Source of the DNA: Petropleomorpha daqingensis
GTDB taxonomy: Bacteria; Actinomycetota; Actinomycetes; Mycobacteriales; Geodermatophilaceae
Direction of reading: 5' to 3'
Length of the DNA: 64,000 nt
Assembly (NCBI RefSeq): GCF_013408985.1
Contig: NZ_JACBZT010000001.1
Location: forward strand, 1,178,001-1,242,000
Shown: one piece after another, positions 1-9,312 of the stretch
How positions within the stretch are numbered: position 1 is the stretch's first letter
How the letters are laid out: each line of letters starts with the position of its first letter
The notes under the pieces: model-generated
Databases searched by the model: none
What the model saw: only the letters and a program-made list of their open reading frames with translations
Told to the model about the DNA's origin: nothing
Position numbers and translations under genes: made by a program

Positions 1-753
<753 letters not shown>

Positions 754-757
754 GAGG

Positions 758-1765
758 TCAGCCCTTCTTCCGGGGGCCCTGGCCGGAGGTGCCCGGCTCG
801 CTGCCTGCGGGGGTCTCGGTGCCGTCGTCCTTGTCGGCCAGCGCTCGGCCGGCCGGCTCGGGGGCGTCGGGGTGCGCCTGGGCGGCGCCGGAGCGCTCGG
901 CGGGGGTGCCGGCCGCCGCCTGCGCGGTGTCGGCCGCCTTCTGCTCCGTCGTCTGGCCGGGCCCGGCGGGACGGACGGCGCCGAAGGGTCCGACCGGCTC
1001 GGTCGGCTTGTCCGCGCCCGGCAGGAACGGCGCCGACTCGCCGCGCTGGGCGGCCAGCCGGAGCCCGACCAGCGTCGGGCCGAGCTCGTCGTCCGCGTCG
1101 ACCGCGGCGTCGGCCGCGGCCGCGTCGGCGTGCTGCGAGAAGCCGGCCAGCTGGCGGGAGATGCCGCGGAAGTCCGTGAGCGGCGCCCCCCGGGTGGGGC
1201 TCGGCTTCTCACCGCGGCGCAGCGCGGCCACCAGCTCGCGGGCGCTCTCGACGTCCTGCTGGTCGTAGAACTCGTAGTCGACGGTGACCACGGGCGCGTA
1301 GTCGCAGGCTGCGAGGCACTCGGCGTGCTCGAGGGTGATCGAGCCGTCGGCGGCGGTCTCGTCGTGGTGCACGCCTAGGTCGTCGGCCAGCGCGTCGAAG
1401 ATCCGCTGGCCCCCGAGGACGGCGCACAGCGTGTTGGTGCAGACGCTGACCAGGTGCCGGCCGGTCGGGCGGCGCTTGTACATCGTGTAGAAGGTCGCGA
1501 CCGCGCCGACCTCGGCCATGGTGAGGCCGAGCTGGTCGGCGCAGAACCGCACGCCCTCCGGGGTGACGTAGCCCTGGTAGCTCTGCACCAGGTGCAGCAT
1601 CGGCAGCAGCGCCGAGCGGGGCTGCGGGTAGCGGGCGATGATCTCGCGCGCCTCCGCGACCGCGCGGGCCGGGATGGGGTCGAGGTCGGCGGGAGCCGGG
1701 TCGACCGGGCTCGAGTCGAGCCCGGTGACCGCCGTCCCCTCGGCCGATCCTGGCAGTGCACTCAT
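758..1765 (-). CDS. nuoE: NADH-quinone oxidoreductase subunit E, with long C-terminal tail
   Basis: This is the thioredoxin-fold 2Fe-2S subunit (N1a) of the complex I NADH module. The four cluster ligands are visible as Cys109 and Cys114 (CTNTLC) and Cys150 and Cys154 (CLAAC). The ATG at 1765 overlaps the nuoD stop (ATGA), which fixes the start although the frame is open further upstream. At 335 aa it is longer than typical NuoE: after about residue 215 comes a low-complexity Ala/Pro/Glu tail ending in GPRKKG, of unknown role. Confidence 0.95.
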   Translation of the reverse strand: MSALPGSAEGTAVTGLDSSPVDPAPADLDPIPARAVAEAREIIARYPQPRSALLPMLHLVQSYQGYVTPEGVRFCADQLGLTMAEVGAVATFYTMYKRRPTGRHLVSVCTNTLCAVLGGQRIFDALADDLGVHHDETAADGSITLEHAECLAACDYAPVVTVDYEFYDQQDVESARELVAALRRGEKPSPTRGAPLTDFRGISRQLAGFSQHADAAAADAAVDADDELGPTLVGLRLAAQRGESAPFLPGADKPTEPVGPFGAVRPAGPGQTTEQKAADTAQAAAGTPAERSGAAQAHPDAPEPAGRALADKDDGTETPAGSEPGTSGQGPRKKG

Positions 1766-3087
1766 CAGCGATCCACTCCACCCATGACGGGGTCGATCGA
1801 GGCGATCGCGGCGATGACGTCGGCGATCATGCCGCCCTCGCTCATCGCGGCCGTCGCCTGCAGGTTGACGAAGCTGGGTTCGCGCACGTGCACGCGCCAC
1901 GGGCGGGTGCTGCCGTCGCTGACCACGTGGTAGCCGAGCTCGCCGCGGGGCGACTCGATCGGCACGTAGACCTGGCCGGCCGGCACGCGGAAACCCTCGG
2001 TGACCAGCTTGAAGTGGTGGATCAGGGCCTCCATCGACTGGCCCATGATGTGCCGGACGTGGTCGAGGGAGTTGCCCATGCCGTCGGCGCCCAGGGACAG
2101 CTGCGCGGGCCAGGCGATCTTCTTGTCCTCGACCATGACCGGGCCGGGCTCGAGCCGGTCGACGGCCTGCTCGATGATCCGCAGCGACTCGCTGATCTCC
2201 GCGACCCGGACCAGGTAGCGGCCCCAGGCGTCGGCGGTGTCGGCGGTCGGGACGTCGAAGTCGTAGGTCTCGTAGCCGAGGTAGGGCTCGACCTTGCGCA
2301 GGTCCCAGGGCAGGCCGGCGGCCCGCAGGATGGGGCCGGTCATGCCGAGCGCGACGCAGCCGGTGACGTCGAGATAACCGACGTCCTTGAGCCGGCGCTG
2401 CCAGATCGGCTGGCCGGTGAGCAACTTGTGCAGGCCGGCCACGCGCGCCGGGAAGATCCGCAGGAACTCGCGGATGTGCTCGACGGCGCCCTCGGGCAGG
2501 TCCTGGGCCAGTCCGCCGGGGCGGATGTAGGCGTGGTTCATCCGCAGCCCGGTGATCTCCTCGAGCAGGTCGAGGACGATCTCCCGCTCGCGGAAGCCGT
2601 TGGTCATGCCGGTGAGGGCGCCGAGCTCCATGCCGCCGGTGGCCAGGGCCACCAGGTGCGAGGCGATCCGGTTGAGCTCCATCACGAGCACGCGGATGGT
2701 CTGCGCCCGCTGCGGCGCCTCGATGCCGAGCAGCTTCTCGACCGCCAGGCAGTAGCCGGCCTCGTTGAACAGCGGGGACAGGTAGTCCATCCGCGTCACG
2801 AAGGTCGTGCCCTGCGTCCAGGTGCGGTACTCGGTGTTCTTCTCGATGCCGGTGTGCAGGTAGCCGATGACCACCCGCGCCTTGGTGACGGTCTCGCCCT
2901 CGAGGTCGAGGACGAGCCGGAGGACACCGTGCGTCGACGGGTGCTGCGGGCCGAGGTTGACGACGAGCCGCTCGGCCTCGATCGGGTCGGCCCCGAGGGT
3001 GCTGTCCCAGTCGCCGCCGGTGACGGTGTAGACGCGGCCCTCGGTGGTCTCGTACGAGCCGGCGTACGGGTCGGACGTGGTGGTCAT
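1765..3087 (-). CDS. nuoD: NADH-quinone oxidoreductase subunit D
   Basis: The 49-kDa-type subunit of the complex I Q module, 440 aa, full length. With NuoB it forms the quinone-binding pocket, where menaquinone is reduced in actinobacteria. The diagnostic N-terminal [13 protein letters not shown] is present near residues 45-58, and the C-terminus ends in PVMGGVDR. It is a separate gene rather than the NuoCD fusion of enterobacteria. The ATG follows the nuoC stop by 13 nt, and its own stop overlaps the nuoE start. Confidence 0.97.
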   Translation of the reverse strand: MTTTSDPYAGSYETTEGRVYTVTGGDWDSTLGADPIEAERLVVNLGPQHPSTHGVLRLVLDLEGETVTKARVVIGYLHTGIEKNTEYRTWTQGTTFVTRMDYLSPLFNEAGYCLAVEKLLGIEAPQRAQTIRVLVMELNRIASHLVALATGGMELGALTGMTNGFREREIVLDLLEEITGLRMNHAYIRPGGLAQDLPEGAVEHIREFLRIFPARVAGLHKLLTGQPIWQRRLKDVGYLDVTGCVALGMTGPILRAAGLPWDLRKVEPYLGYETYDFDVPTADTADAWGRYLVRVAEISESLRIIEQAVDRLEPGPVMVEDKKIAWPAQLSLGADGMGNSLDHVRHIMGQSMEALIHHFKLVTEGFRVPAGQVYVPIESPRGELGYHVVSDGSTRPWRVHVREPSFVNLQATAAMSEGGMIADVIAAIASIDPVMGGVDR

Positions 3088-3100
3088 GGCTGGACCTTCT

Positions 3101-3841
3101 TCACCGGTAGGCGCGCCGCGTGTCCGGCGGCGGGATCGTGGCGCCCTTGTACTCGACCGGGACGCCGCCGAGCGGGTAGTCCTTGCGCTGGGGGTGCCCG
3201 TCCCAGTCGTCGGGCATGAGGATCCGGGTGAGCGACGGGTGGCCGTCGAAGACGACGCCGAACATGTCGAACGTCTCGCGCTCCTGCCAGTCGGCCGTCG
3301 GGTAGATGCCGGTCACCGAGGGGACGTGCGGGTCCTCGGCGGTGACGGCGACCTCGAGCCGGATCCGGCGGCGGTAGGTCATCGACGTCAGGTGGTAGAC
3401 GACGTGCAGCCGCGGGCGGTCCGGCGTCGCCACCGGGCCGCCGCTGTCGAGGTAGTCGACGCCGGAGACGCTGGAGAGCAGCTCGAAGCGCAGCGCCTCG
3501 TCGTCCCGGAGCGCCTGCGCCAGCGTGAGCAGGTGCTCGCGGACGACGAAGTAGGTGATCTCGCCGCGGTCGACGAGCACGCGCAGCACCGCCGCGTCGT
3601 AGGTGGCCTGGCCGACGGCCTCGATCAGCGCGTCGGTGACCTCGTCGAAGTAGCCGCCGTAGGGCCGGTCGGTGGAGTGCAGCGCGACCGCGCCGCCGGG
3701 CTCGACGCGGACCAGGCCGCCGAAGCCGGAGGTGTCGCCGCTGCCGCTGACACCGAAGGCGCCCTTGCGGAAGCCGCCGCTCGGCGCGTTGGCGCCCTCT
3801 GCCGCGTCGTCGCGCCCGCTGCGGTCGCCCGGACCCGTCAT
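3101..3841 (-). CDS. nuoC: NADH-quinone oxidoreductase subunit C
   Basis: The 30-kDa-type Q-module subunit, 246 aa. The family signature ERETFDMFG(V) with [10 protein letters not shown] and RKDYPLGG is clear in the last 80 residues. The N-terminal 45 residues are Gly/Ser-rich and not part of the domain. Two ATGs are possible; the one at 3841 is chosen because it overlaps the nuoB stop (ATGA) and has GGAAAGG at proper spacing. The ATG at 3847 would place that ribosome binding site too close. Confidence 0.95.
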   Translation of the reverse strand: MTGPGDRSGRDDAAEGANAPSGGFRKGAFGVSGSGDTSGFGGLVRVEPGGAVALHSTDRPYGGYFDEVTDALIEAVGQATYDAAVLRVLVDRGEITYFVVREHLLTLAQALRDDEALRFELLSSVSGVDYLDSGGPVATPDRPRLHVVYHLTSMTYRRRIRLEVAVTAEDPHVPSVTGIYPTADWQERETFDMFGVVFDGHPSLTRILMPDDWDGHPQRKDYPLGGVPVEYKGATIPPPDTRRAYR

Positions 3842-4530
3842 CGCCATGCCTTTCCGAGCCCGGTCGGGCGCTCCTCGGGCAGCAGGACGGCGTTGCCGTT
3901 GCGCTGCTCGATGAGGAACTGGCCGGTGCGGCCCTCGGCCGCCGCCTCCTCGTACGCCTTGCGCAGCTTCTTGTCGGCGCGCACGGTCGAGGGCATCTCG
4001 ACCAGGAGGTCCTGGGCGGTGCCCTCCTCCTGCTCCCGCGCCAGCTGCCGCGCCCGCTTGGGGCCGAGCGGCTCGTTCATGATCTTGTGGTGCAGCTTGA
4101 GGATCGCGTCGGTGAGCATCTCCGGCCGCGGCGGGCAGCCGGGCAGGTACATGTCCACCGGCACGATGTGGTCGACACCCTGCACGACCGCGTAGTTGTT
4201 GAACATGCCGCCGGAGCTGGCGCACACGCCCATGGCCAGCACCCAGCGGGGCTCGGGCATCTGGTCGTAGATCTGCCGCAGGACCGGCGCCATCTTCTGG
4301 CTCACCCGGCCGGCGACGATCATCAGGTCGGCCTGCCGCGGCGAGGCGCGGAAGACCTCCATGCCGAAGCGGGCCAGGTCGTAGCGGCCGGCGCCGGTGG
4401 CCATCATCTCGATGGCGCAGCAGGCCAGGCCGAACGTGGCCGGCCACAGCGACGACTTGCGCGTCCAGTTGACCAGCTTCTCGACGGTCGTCAGCAGGAC
4501 GCCGCCGGGGATCTTTTCCTCGAGACCCAT
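3838..4530 (-). CDS. nuoB: NADH-quinone oxidoreductase subunit B
   Basis: The PSST-type subunit, which holds cluster N2, the last 4Fe-4S centre before quinone. Expected ligands are visible: adjacent Cys37-Cys38 ([10 protein letters not shown]), Cys103 (GVCASSGG) and Cys132 ([10 protein letters not shown]). It is 230 aa; the C-terminal 60 residues after the conserved core are charged and variable. The ATG lies 13 nt after nuoA, and the stop overlaps nuoC. Confidence 0.97.
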   Translation of the reverse strand: MGLEEKIPGGVLLTTVEKLVNWTRKSSLWPATFGLACCAIEMMATGAGRYDLARFGMEVFRASPRQADLMIVAGRVSQKMAPVLRQIYDQMPEPRWVLAMGVCASSGGMFNNYAVVQGVDHIVPVDMYLPGCPPRPEMLTDAILKLHHKIMNEPLGPKRARQLAREQEEGTAQDLLVEMPSTVRADKKLRKAYEEAAAEGRTGQFLIEQRNGNAVLLPEERPTGLGKAWR

Positions 4531-4543
4531 CGGATGCCCCTTG

Positions 4544-4906
4544 TCAGTCCCAGTCGAGGCCGCCGCGACGCCAGACGTAGGCGTAGGCGATGAAGACGGT
4601 GGCGATGAACAGAACCATCTCGACCAGTCCGAACACCCCGAGGGCGTCGTTGGTGACCGCCCAGGGGTAGAGGAAGACGATCTCGATGTCGAAGACGATG
4701 AAGAGCATCGCCGTCAGGTAATAGCGGATCGGGAACCGGCCGCCACCCAGCGGCTGGTCGACCGGCTCGATCCCGCACTCGTACGCCTCGAGCTTCGCCC
4801 GGTTGTACCGGCGCGGCCCGACGAACGGGGCGACGGTGACCGAGAAGAGCGCGAACGCCGCGCCCAGGGCGAACAGCCCGAGGATCGGGACGTAGAGGGA
4901 GAGCAT
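4544..4906 (-). CDS. nuoA: NADH-quinone oxidoreductase subunit A
   Basis: A 120-aa membrane subunit with three transmembrane helices (about residues 5-25, 62-82, 90-111) and the family motif YECGIEP at 42-48 in the first cytoplasmic loop, followed by [18 protein letters not shown]. It starts the complex I operon proper. The ATG at 4906 begins the hydrophobic protein directly. It is preceded by TAGGGT with a 7-nt spacer, so a leaderless transcript may start here in addition to read-through from menJ. Confidence 0.96.
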   Translation of the reverse strand: MLSLYVPILGLFALGAAFALFSVTVAPFVGPRRYNRAKLEAYECGIEPVDQPLGGGRFPIRYYLTAMLFIVFDIEIVFLYPWAVTNDALGVFGLVEMVLFIATVFIAYAYVWRRGGLDWD

Positions 4907-4913
4907 CAGCGGC

Positions 4914-4919
4914 ACCCTA
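4914..4919 (-). promoter_or_regulatory. Putative -10 box of a leaderless nuoA promoter
   Basis: TAGGGT on the reverse strand ends 7 nt before the nuoA ATG, the same geometry seen at many genes in this window. No convincing -35 is seen. Confidence 0.4.
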
Positions 4920-5003
4920 CGGTGAGGACGATCACGTTTCGCACAACGGACCTGGTTGCACGCTGCGTGTCGACATGTATCCGGTGTGTGAGTTCGGCCA
5001 CGG

Positions 5004-6287
5004 TCATACCGCCGGGGCCAGTCGGTGCAGGACGGCGAGCGCGCGGTCGACCCCGTCGCCGCGGCGGCCGTCGCTGAGGTTGCCCATGAGCCGTAGCGCA
5101 CCGCGGACGAGAGCCGGCCGCTTGAGCCCGTGGGTGGTGGCGAAGCGGACCAGGTCGGGCCGGGCCAGCAGGGCGAGGAACACGGTGCCGAGGCGGTGGT
5201 GCGCGCCGTACTCCTCGCGCAGCCGCTCGGGGTAGCGCCGCAGCACCTCCTCGCGCGCCGGTCCGACGGGGCGGGCCAGGGCGGCGACCGCGGTCTCGGC
5301 GGCGGTCCGCCCGGTCTCCATCGCGTAGCTGATGCCCTCGCCGTTGAACGGGTTGACCGTGCCCGCGGCGTCGCCGGCCAGCAGCAGGCCGCGGGTGTAG
5401 GCCGGCCCTCGGTTGAGCGCCATGGGCAGCCCCGCGCCGCGCACCGGGGTGACCGCGTGCTGCTCGTCGAGCTGCCACTCCGGCGGCAGGGTGGTCAGCC
5501 ACCGGCGGAAGACCTCGCGGTGGTCGCCGTCGGAGCGGCGGGTGTCGAGCAGGCCGAAGCCGACGTTCGCCGTCCCGTCACCCATGCCGAACGACCAGCC
5601 GTAGCCGGGCATGGAGTCGGCGTCGGGGCCGTCGGCGGACAGGTCGAAGGAGATGTCGAGGTAGTCGTCGTGGGTCCGCGGCGTCGCGATGTAGCGGCGG
5701 ACGGCGACGCCCAGCGGCCGGTCGGTCCGGCGGACCAGGCCGAGCGACTTGGCCAGCCGGCCGGAGAGCCCCTCGGCGGAGATCACCAGCGGCGCCCGCC
5801 ACTCGGCCGACTCCTTGCCGGGGCCGGCCTGCGCCCGCACGCCGGCGACCCGCCCGGCGTCGTCCAGGAGGGGCTCGGTGACGGTGACCTCGTGGTGCAC
5901 CCGCGCCCCGGCCGCGGCGGCGTGCCGGGCGAGCATCGCGTCGAGGTCGCGGCGCTGGCAGACCAGGCTGTAGCCCGGCCAGTTGCCCAGCGTCGGCCAG
6001 TCGACCTCGACGACCTGACCACCGCCGAACACCCGTAGCCCCTTGTGCCGGACCCAGCCCGCGGCCGGTGAGGTGTCGATGCCCATCTCGTCGAGCTGCT
6101 TGACCCCGCGCGGGGTCAGCCCGTCGCCGCAGACCTTCTCCCGCGGGAACAGCGCCTTCTCGAGGACGACGACGTCGAGTCCCGCGGTGGCCAGCGTCCA
6201 GGCCGCGGCCGACCCGGCCGGACCGGCTCCCACGACGACGACGTCGGCGCGCTCGGGCGCGGCCGTCTGTCGTCCGGTCGTCGGCAC
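5004..6287 (-). CDS. menJ: Geranylgeranyl reductase-family flavoprotein, likely menaquinone reductase
   Basis: A 427-aa FAD-dependent oxidoreductase of the geranylgeranyl reductase family. The N-terminal dinucleotide-binding motif VVVGAGPAGSAAA, the LEKALFPREKVCGDGLTPRG segment and the C-terminal LLLAGDAAGTVNPFNGEGI are all present. In mycobacteria the equivalent gene (Rv0561c) saturates one isoprene unit of the menaquinone side chain, and the men genes nearby support that role. The GTG at 6287 is chosen because AGGGGG lies 8 nt upstream; the frame is open to a GTG at 6332, but that would run through the Rex-type operator. It heads the nuo operon. Confidence 0.88.
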   Translation of the reverse strand: MPTTGRQTAAPERADVVVVGAGPAGSAAAWTLATAGLDVVVLEKALFPREKVCGDGLTPRGVKQLDEMGIDTSPAAGWVRHKGLRVFGGGQVVEVDWPTLGNWPGYSLVCQRRDLDAMLARHAAAAGARVHHEVTVTEPLLDDAGRVAGVRAQAGPGKESAEWRAPLVISAEGLSGRLAKSLGLVRRTDRPLGVAVRRYIATPRTHDDYLDISFDLSADGPDADSMPGYGWSFGMGDGTANVGFGLLDTRRSDGDHREVFRRWLTTLPPEWQLDEQHAVTPVRGAGLPMALNRGPAYTRGLLLAGDAAGTVNPFNGEGISYAMETGRTAAETAVAALARPVGPAREEVLRRYPERLREEYGAHHRLGTVFLALLARPDLVRFATTHGLKRPALVRGALRLMGNLSDGRRGDGVDRALAVLHRLAPAV

Positions 6288-6316
6288 GGTGCGGTCCCCC
6301 TGGGTCTCGGGCGAGC

Positions 6317-6334
6317 TTGTGAAATGGTTCACAA
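6317..6334 (-). promoter_or_regulatory. Rex-type operator upstream of menJ-nuo
   Basis: TTGTGAAATGGTTCACAA is a perfect 7-bp inverted repeat with a 4-bp centre and fits the consensus of the NADH-sensing repressor Rex (TTGTGAANNNNTTCACAA). It lies 30-47 nt upstream of the menJ GTG, just downstream of the predicted -10, where a bound repressor would block transcription. Rex itself is encoded at 31511-32179. Confidence 0.85.
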
Positions 6335-6347
6335 AGTCCGTCGTCCG

Positions 6348-6353
6348 AGTCTA
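6348..6353 (-). promoter_or_regulatory. Putative -10 box for menJ-nuo
   Basis: TAGACT on the reverse strand would start transcription near 6341, so the Rex-type site (6317-6334) would fall just inside the transcribed region. The -35 region is weak. Confidence 0.4.
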
Positions 6354-6399
6354 GGCCGACAACGTGACGAAGCGAACACTGCCCCCGGGAACTCGTCGC

Positions 6400-7071
6400 T
6401 CAGTTCCCGCCTGACGCACCGGTCGCCAGGGCCTCCCGGACCTCGTCGTCGCTGGTCGCACCGAAGTCGCCGTAGCCCTGCCCCACCGCGGAGAACGACG
6501 CCGGCGTCCAGAGGCAGACCACGTCGTCGACCGAGGCGGCCAGCTCGGCGCAGGTGTGCGGCGACCCGACCGGGACGGCGACGAGCACGCGGGCGGGGTG
6601 CGACCGGCGGACCGCGGCCACCGCCGCGCGCATCGTGGCCCCCGTGGCCAGGCCGTCGTCCACCACCACGACGGTCCGGCCGGCCAGCGGGACCGGCGGC
6701 CGGATCCCCCGGTAGGCCTGCTCGCGGCGGCGCAGCTCGGTGAGCTCGCGCTGCCGGACCTCCTCGAAGGCCGCCGGGGCGACGTGCGCCCGCGCGAGGA
6801 CCTGATCGGTGCGCACCGCCTCGACCGCGTCCCCGGCGGCGGCGATGGCGCCCATGGCCAGCTCGGGCTGCCAGGGCAGGCCGAGCTTGCGGACCGCGAC
6901 GAGGTCCAGGGCGGCGCCCAGGGCGGCGGCGACCTCCGCGGCGACGACCACGCCCCCGCGCGGCAGGCCGAGGACGACGACGTCGGCGGCCTCGCCCAGC
7001 CGCCCGGCGAGCGCGGCGCCGAGCGCGCGGCCGGCGTCGCGTCGGTCGGCGAACGGCGGGTGCCCGCTCAT
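6400..7071 (-). CDS. Phosphoribosyltransferase family protein
   Basis: A 223-aa protein of the type I phosphoribosyltransferase fold (COG1926-like). It opens with FADRRDAGRALGAAL, typical of this subgroup, and the PRPP-binding signature VVVVDDGLATGATM is near residues 132-145. The true base substrate is unknown; many such proteins stand alone and some are fused to dienelactone hydrolases. It follows a short Pro-rich ORF with a 15-nt gap and probably shares its promoter. Nothing links it functionally to the menaquinone genes. Confidence 0.85.
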   Translation of the reverse strand: MSGHPPFADRRDAGRALGAALAGRLGEAADVVVLGLPRGGVVVAAEVAAALGAALDLVAVRKLGLPWQPELAMGAIAAAGDAVEAVRTDQVLARAHVAPAAFEEVRQRELTELRRREQAYRGIRPPVPLAGRTVVVVDDGLATGATMRAAVAAVRRSHPARVLVAVPVGSPHTCAELAASVDDVVCLWTPASFSAVGQGYGDFGATSDDEVREALATGASGGN

Positions 7072-7086
7072 CGCCCGCGCCGCGGC

Positions 7087-7233
7087 TCAGACGGGCTGCG
7101 GCCCGGACGGCGGCGGCGCGATCGGGTCGGCCGGGTCGGGCACCGGGGAGGGTGCGGGGGCCGGCGGCGGCAACGGGTCGATCGGCGTCGGCGGCTGCGG
7201 CCCGCCCGGAGGCTCGGGTGGCGGCAAGGTCAT
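7087..7233 (-). CDS. Small proline-rich protein (48 aa)
   Basis: A 48-codon ORF, ATG at 7233 to TGA, whose product is about half proline (starts MTLPPPEPPGGPQPP). No domain is recognised. Two points favour a real gene: a TAGCGT hexamer ends 6 nt before the ATG, matching the leaderless promoters in this window, and the next gene follows after 15 nt. Against it, Pro-rich ORFs arise easily in GC-rich DNA. Confidence 0.45.
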   Translation of the reverse strand: MTLPPPEPPGGPQPPTPIDPLPPPAPAPSPVPDPADPIAPPPSGPQPV

Positions 7234-7239
7234 GCGGAG

Positions 7240-7245
7240 ACGCTA
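7240..7245 (-). promoter_or_regulatory. Putative leaderless -10 box overlapping the menG stop
   Basis: TAGCGT on the reverse strand; its TAG is also the menG stop codon. It lies 6 nt before the small ORF at 7233 and could drive that ORF plus the phosphoribosyltransferase. Confidence 0.4.
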
Positions 7246-7965
7246 GCCCCGGCGGTAGCCCCGGTGCAGCGCGACGATGCCGCCGGTCAGGTTCCGCCAG
7301 CCGACGTCGGACCAGCCGGCACCCTGCAGCCGGGCCGCGAGCGCCGGCTGGTCGGGCCAGGCGCGGATCGACTCGGCCAGGTAGACGTAGGCCTCCGGGT
7401 TGCTGCTCACCGCGCGGGCGATGCGCGGCAGGGCCTGCATCAGGTACTCGGTGTAGACGGTCCGGAACGGCGACCAGGTCGGGCTGGAGAACTCGCAGAC
7501 CACGAGCGTGCCGCCGGGGCGGGTGACCCGCCGGAACTCGCGCAGCGCGGCGTCGGGATCGGCGACGTTGCGCAGGCCGAAGGAGATGACGACGCCGTCG
7601 ACGCTCTCGTCGGCCAGCGGCAGCCGCATCGCGTCGCCGGCCACCTTGGGCACCGGGCGGGAGGCCCCGGCGCGGAGCATCCCCTGCGAGAAGTCGAGGG
7701 CGATCGCGGTCGCGCCGGTGCCGGCGAGCTCCACCGTCGAGACCGCCGTTCCGGCGGCGACGTCGAGGATCACCTGCCCCGGGCGCGGGTCGAGCGCCTC
7801 GCGGGTGGCGCGCCGCCAGCCGGCGTCGAGGCCGCCGGAGAGCACCGTGTTGGTGAGGTCGTAGCGGCGGGCGACCCGGTCGAACATCGCGGCGACCTCG
7901 GCCGGCTGCTTGTCCAGCCCCGCCCGCACACCACTGGTGTGCGCGGTCTCTCCACGATCTCCCAC
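7243..7965 (-). CDS. menG: Demethylmenaquinone methyltransferase
   Basis: UbiE/MenG class I SAM methyltransferase, 240 aa, which performs the last step of menaquinone synthesis (C-methylation of demethylmenaquinone). The sequence [18 protein letters not shown] is the family hallmark, followed by the SAM motif [16 protein letters not shown] and [15 protein letters not shown]. The GTG at 7965 is supported by a TAGCGT -10 box 7 nt upstream (leaderless). It is divergent from menF with 35 nt between. Orthologue of the mycobacterial gene next to menD. Confidence 0.94.
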   Translation of the reverse strand: MGDRGETAHTSGVRAGLDKQPAEVAAMFDRVARRYDLTNTVLSGGLDAGWRRATREALDPRPGQVILDVAAGTAVSTVELAGTGATAIALDFSQGMLRAGASRPVPKVAGDAMRLPLADESVDGVVISFGLRNVADPDAALREFRRVTRPGGTLVVCEFSSPTWSPFRTVYTEYLMQALPRIARAVSSNPEAYVYLAESIRAWPDQPALAARLQGAGWSDVGWRNLTGGIVALHRGYRRG

Positions 7966-7972
7966 GGCACGG

Positions 7973-7978
7973 ACGCTA
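7973..7978 (-). promoter_or_regulatory. Leaderless -10 box of menG
   Basis: TAGCGT on the reverse strand, 7 nt before the menG GTG. It shares a 35-nt intergenic space with the menF promoter. Confidence 0.5.
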
Positions 7979-7988
7979 CCCGTGCTCC

Positions 7989-7994
7989 TACGCT
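7989..7994 (+). promoter_or_regulatory. Leaderless -10 box of menF
   Basis: TACGCT ends 6 nt before the menF GTG at 8001; there is no room for a ribosome binding site. Confidence 0.5.
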
Positions 7995-8000
7995 GGGCCC

Positions 8001-9263
8001 GTGACTGCGGCTGCCGTGACCTCGCCGGATGCCGCCGCGCGCACGCTCGTCTCCCGGAAGGTCGACGACGCGCACGACCTGCTCGCCCACCTGCCCGCCG
8101 AGGGCGCGCTGTCCTGGGTGCGCCGCGGCGAGGGTCTGGTCGGCTGGGGCGAGGCCGCCCGGCTGGAGGTCACCGGTCCCGGCGCCCTCGCCGACGCCGC
8201 GGCCTGGTGGTCGGCCTACACCGGCGAGCTGACCGTCGAGGACCACGTCGGCGTGCCCGGCTCGGGTCCGGTGCTGTTCGCCAGCATCGCCTTCGACCCG
8301 GTGGCCGGGACGTCGGTGTTCGTCGTCCCCGAGGTCGTCGTCGGGCGCCGGGACGGCGTCACGTGGGTGACCAGCGCCGGCTCGCGGCGGCTGCCCTCCC
8401 CCCGGCCGGTGCCGGACGGCGGCGCGGGCCGGCTGCGCTACGCCGACGGCGAGCTCGACCCGGTGCGCTGGTGCGCCGCCGTGGCGGCCGCCGTCGAGCG
8501 GATCACCGCCGGTGACCTGGCCAAGGTCGTGCTCGCCCGCGACCTGATCGTGGCGGCCGACGAGCCCCTCGACCCGCGGCGGTTGCTGCGGCGCCTCGCC
8601 GACCGCTTCCCGGACTGCTGGACCTTCGCCGTCGACGGGCTGCTCGGCGCGACGCCGGAGCTGCTGCTGCGGCGCACCGGCCGCGAGCTCTCGGCCCGGG
8701 TGCTCGCCGGCACGGCCCCGCGCGGCGCGGGCGCCGAGGACGAGCGGCTGGCCGCGGCGCTGCTCGGGTCGGCCAAGGACCGCGCCGAGCACGCGCTGGC
8801 CGTCGACTCCCTGGTCGGCGCGCTGGCCCCGTACTGCAGCTCGCTCAGCGCTCCCGAGGAGCCGGAGCTCCTGACCCTGGCCAACGTCCGGCACCTGGCC
8901 ACCGACGTGACCGGCACCCAGCGGCGCACCGGACCGCGCAGCCGGGCCGGGCTGCTGGAGCTGATCGGTGCCGTGCATCCCACCGCCGCGGTCGGCGGCA
9001 CGCCGACCGCGGCGGCGGTCGCGCTGATCGGCGAGCTGGAGGGCATGGACCGCGGCCGCTACGCCGGTCCGGTGGGCTGGGTCGACGCCCGCGGGGACGG
9101 CGAGTTCGGGCTCGCGCTGCGCTGCGCCGAGATCTCCCCCGCCGACCCGTGCACCGCGCGGCTGTTCGCCGGCTGCGGCATCGTCGCCGGCTCCGACCCG
9201 GCCGCCGAGCTGGCCGAGACCCAGGTGAAGTTCGCCGCCTTCCAGGCCGCCCTCGAGGGCTGA
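8001..9263 (+). CDS. menF: Isochorismate synthase
   Basis: A chorismate-binding enzyme of 420 aa that converts chorismate to isochorismate, the entry to menaquinone. Conserved motifs of the family are seen in order: [47 protein letters not shown] and the C-terminal [18 protein letters not shown]. The N-terminal third is variable as usual. A salicylate or siderophore role is possible in principle, but menD, menC, menE, menA and menG within 7 kb argue for menaquinone. Confidence 0.93.
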   Translation: MTAAAVTSPDAAARTLVSRKVDDAHDLLAHLPAEGALSWVRRGEGLVGWGEAARLEVTGPGALADAAAWWSAYTGELTVEDHVGVPGSGPVLFASIAFDPVAGTSVFVVPEVVVGRRDGVTWVTSAGSRRLPSPRPVPDGGAGRLRYADGELDPVRWCAAVAAAVERITAGDLAKVVLARDLIVAADEPLDPRRLLRRLADRFPDCWTFAVDGLLGATPELLLRRTGRELSARVLAGTAPRGAGAEDERLAAALLGSAKDRAEHALAVDSLVGALAPYCSSLSAPEEPELLTLANVRHLATDVTGTQRRTGPRSRAGLLELIGAVHPTAAVGGTPTAAAVALIGELEGMDRGRYAGPVGWVDARGDGEFGLALRCAEISPADPCTARLFAGCGIVAGSDPAAELAETQVKFAAFQAALEG

Positions 9264-9312
9264 CCGGCGGAAATGCCGCGACGGGACGGCCCCGGGCAGG
9301 CACAGTGCCCGG

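Noticed and set aside
1756-3219. Long forward open frame opposite nuoD
   Set aside because: Low-complexity His/Asp/Val-rich product and a clear real gene on the other strand; a shadow of GC-rich codon bias.
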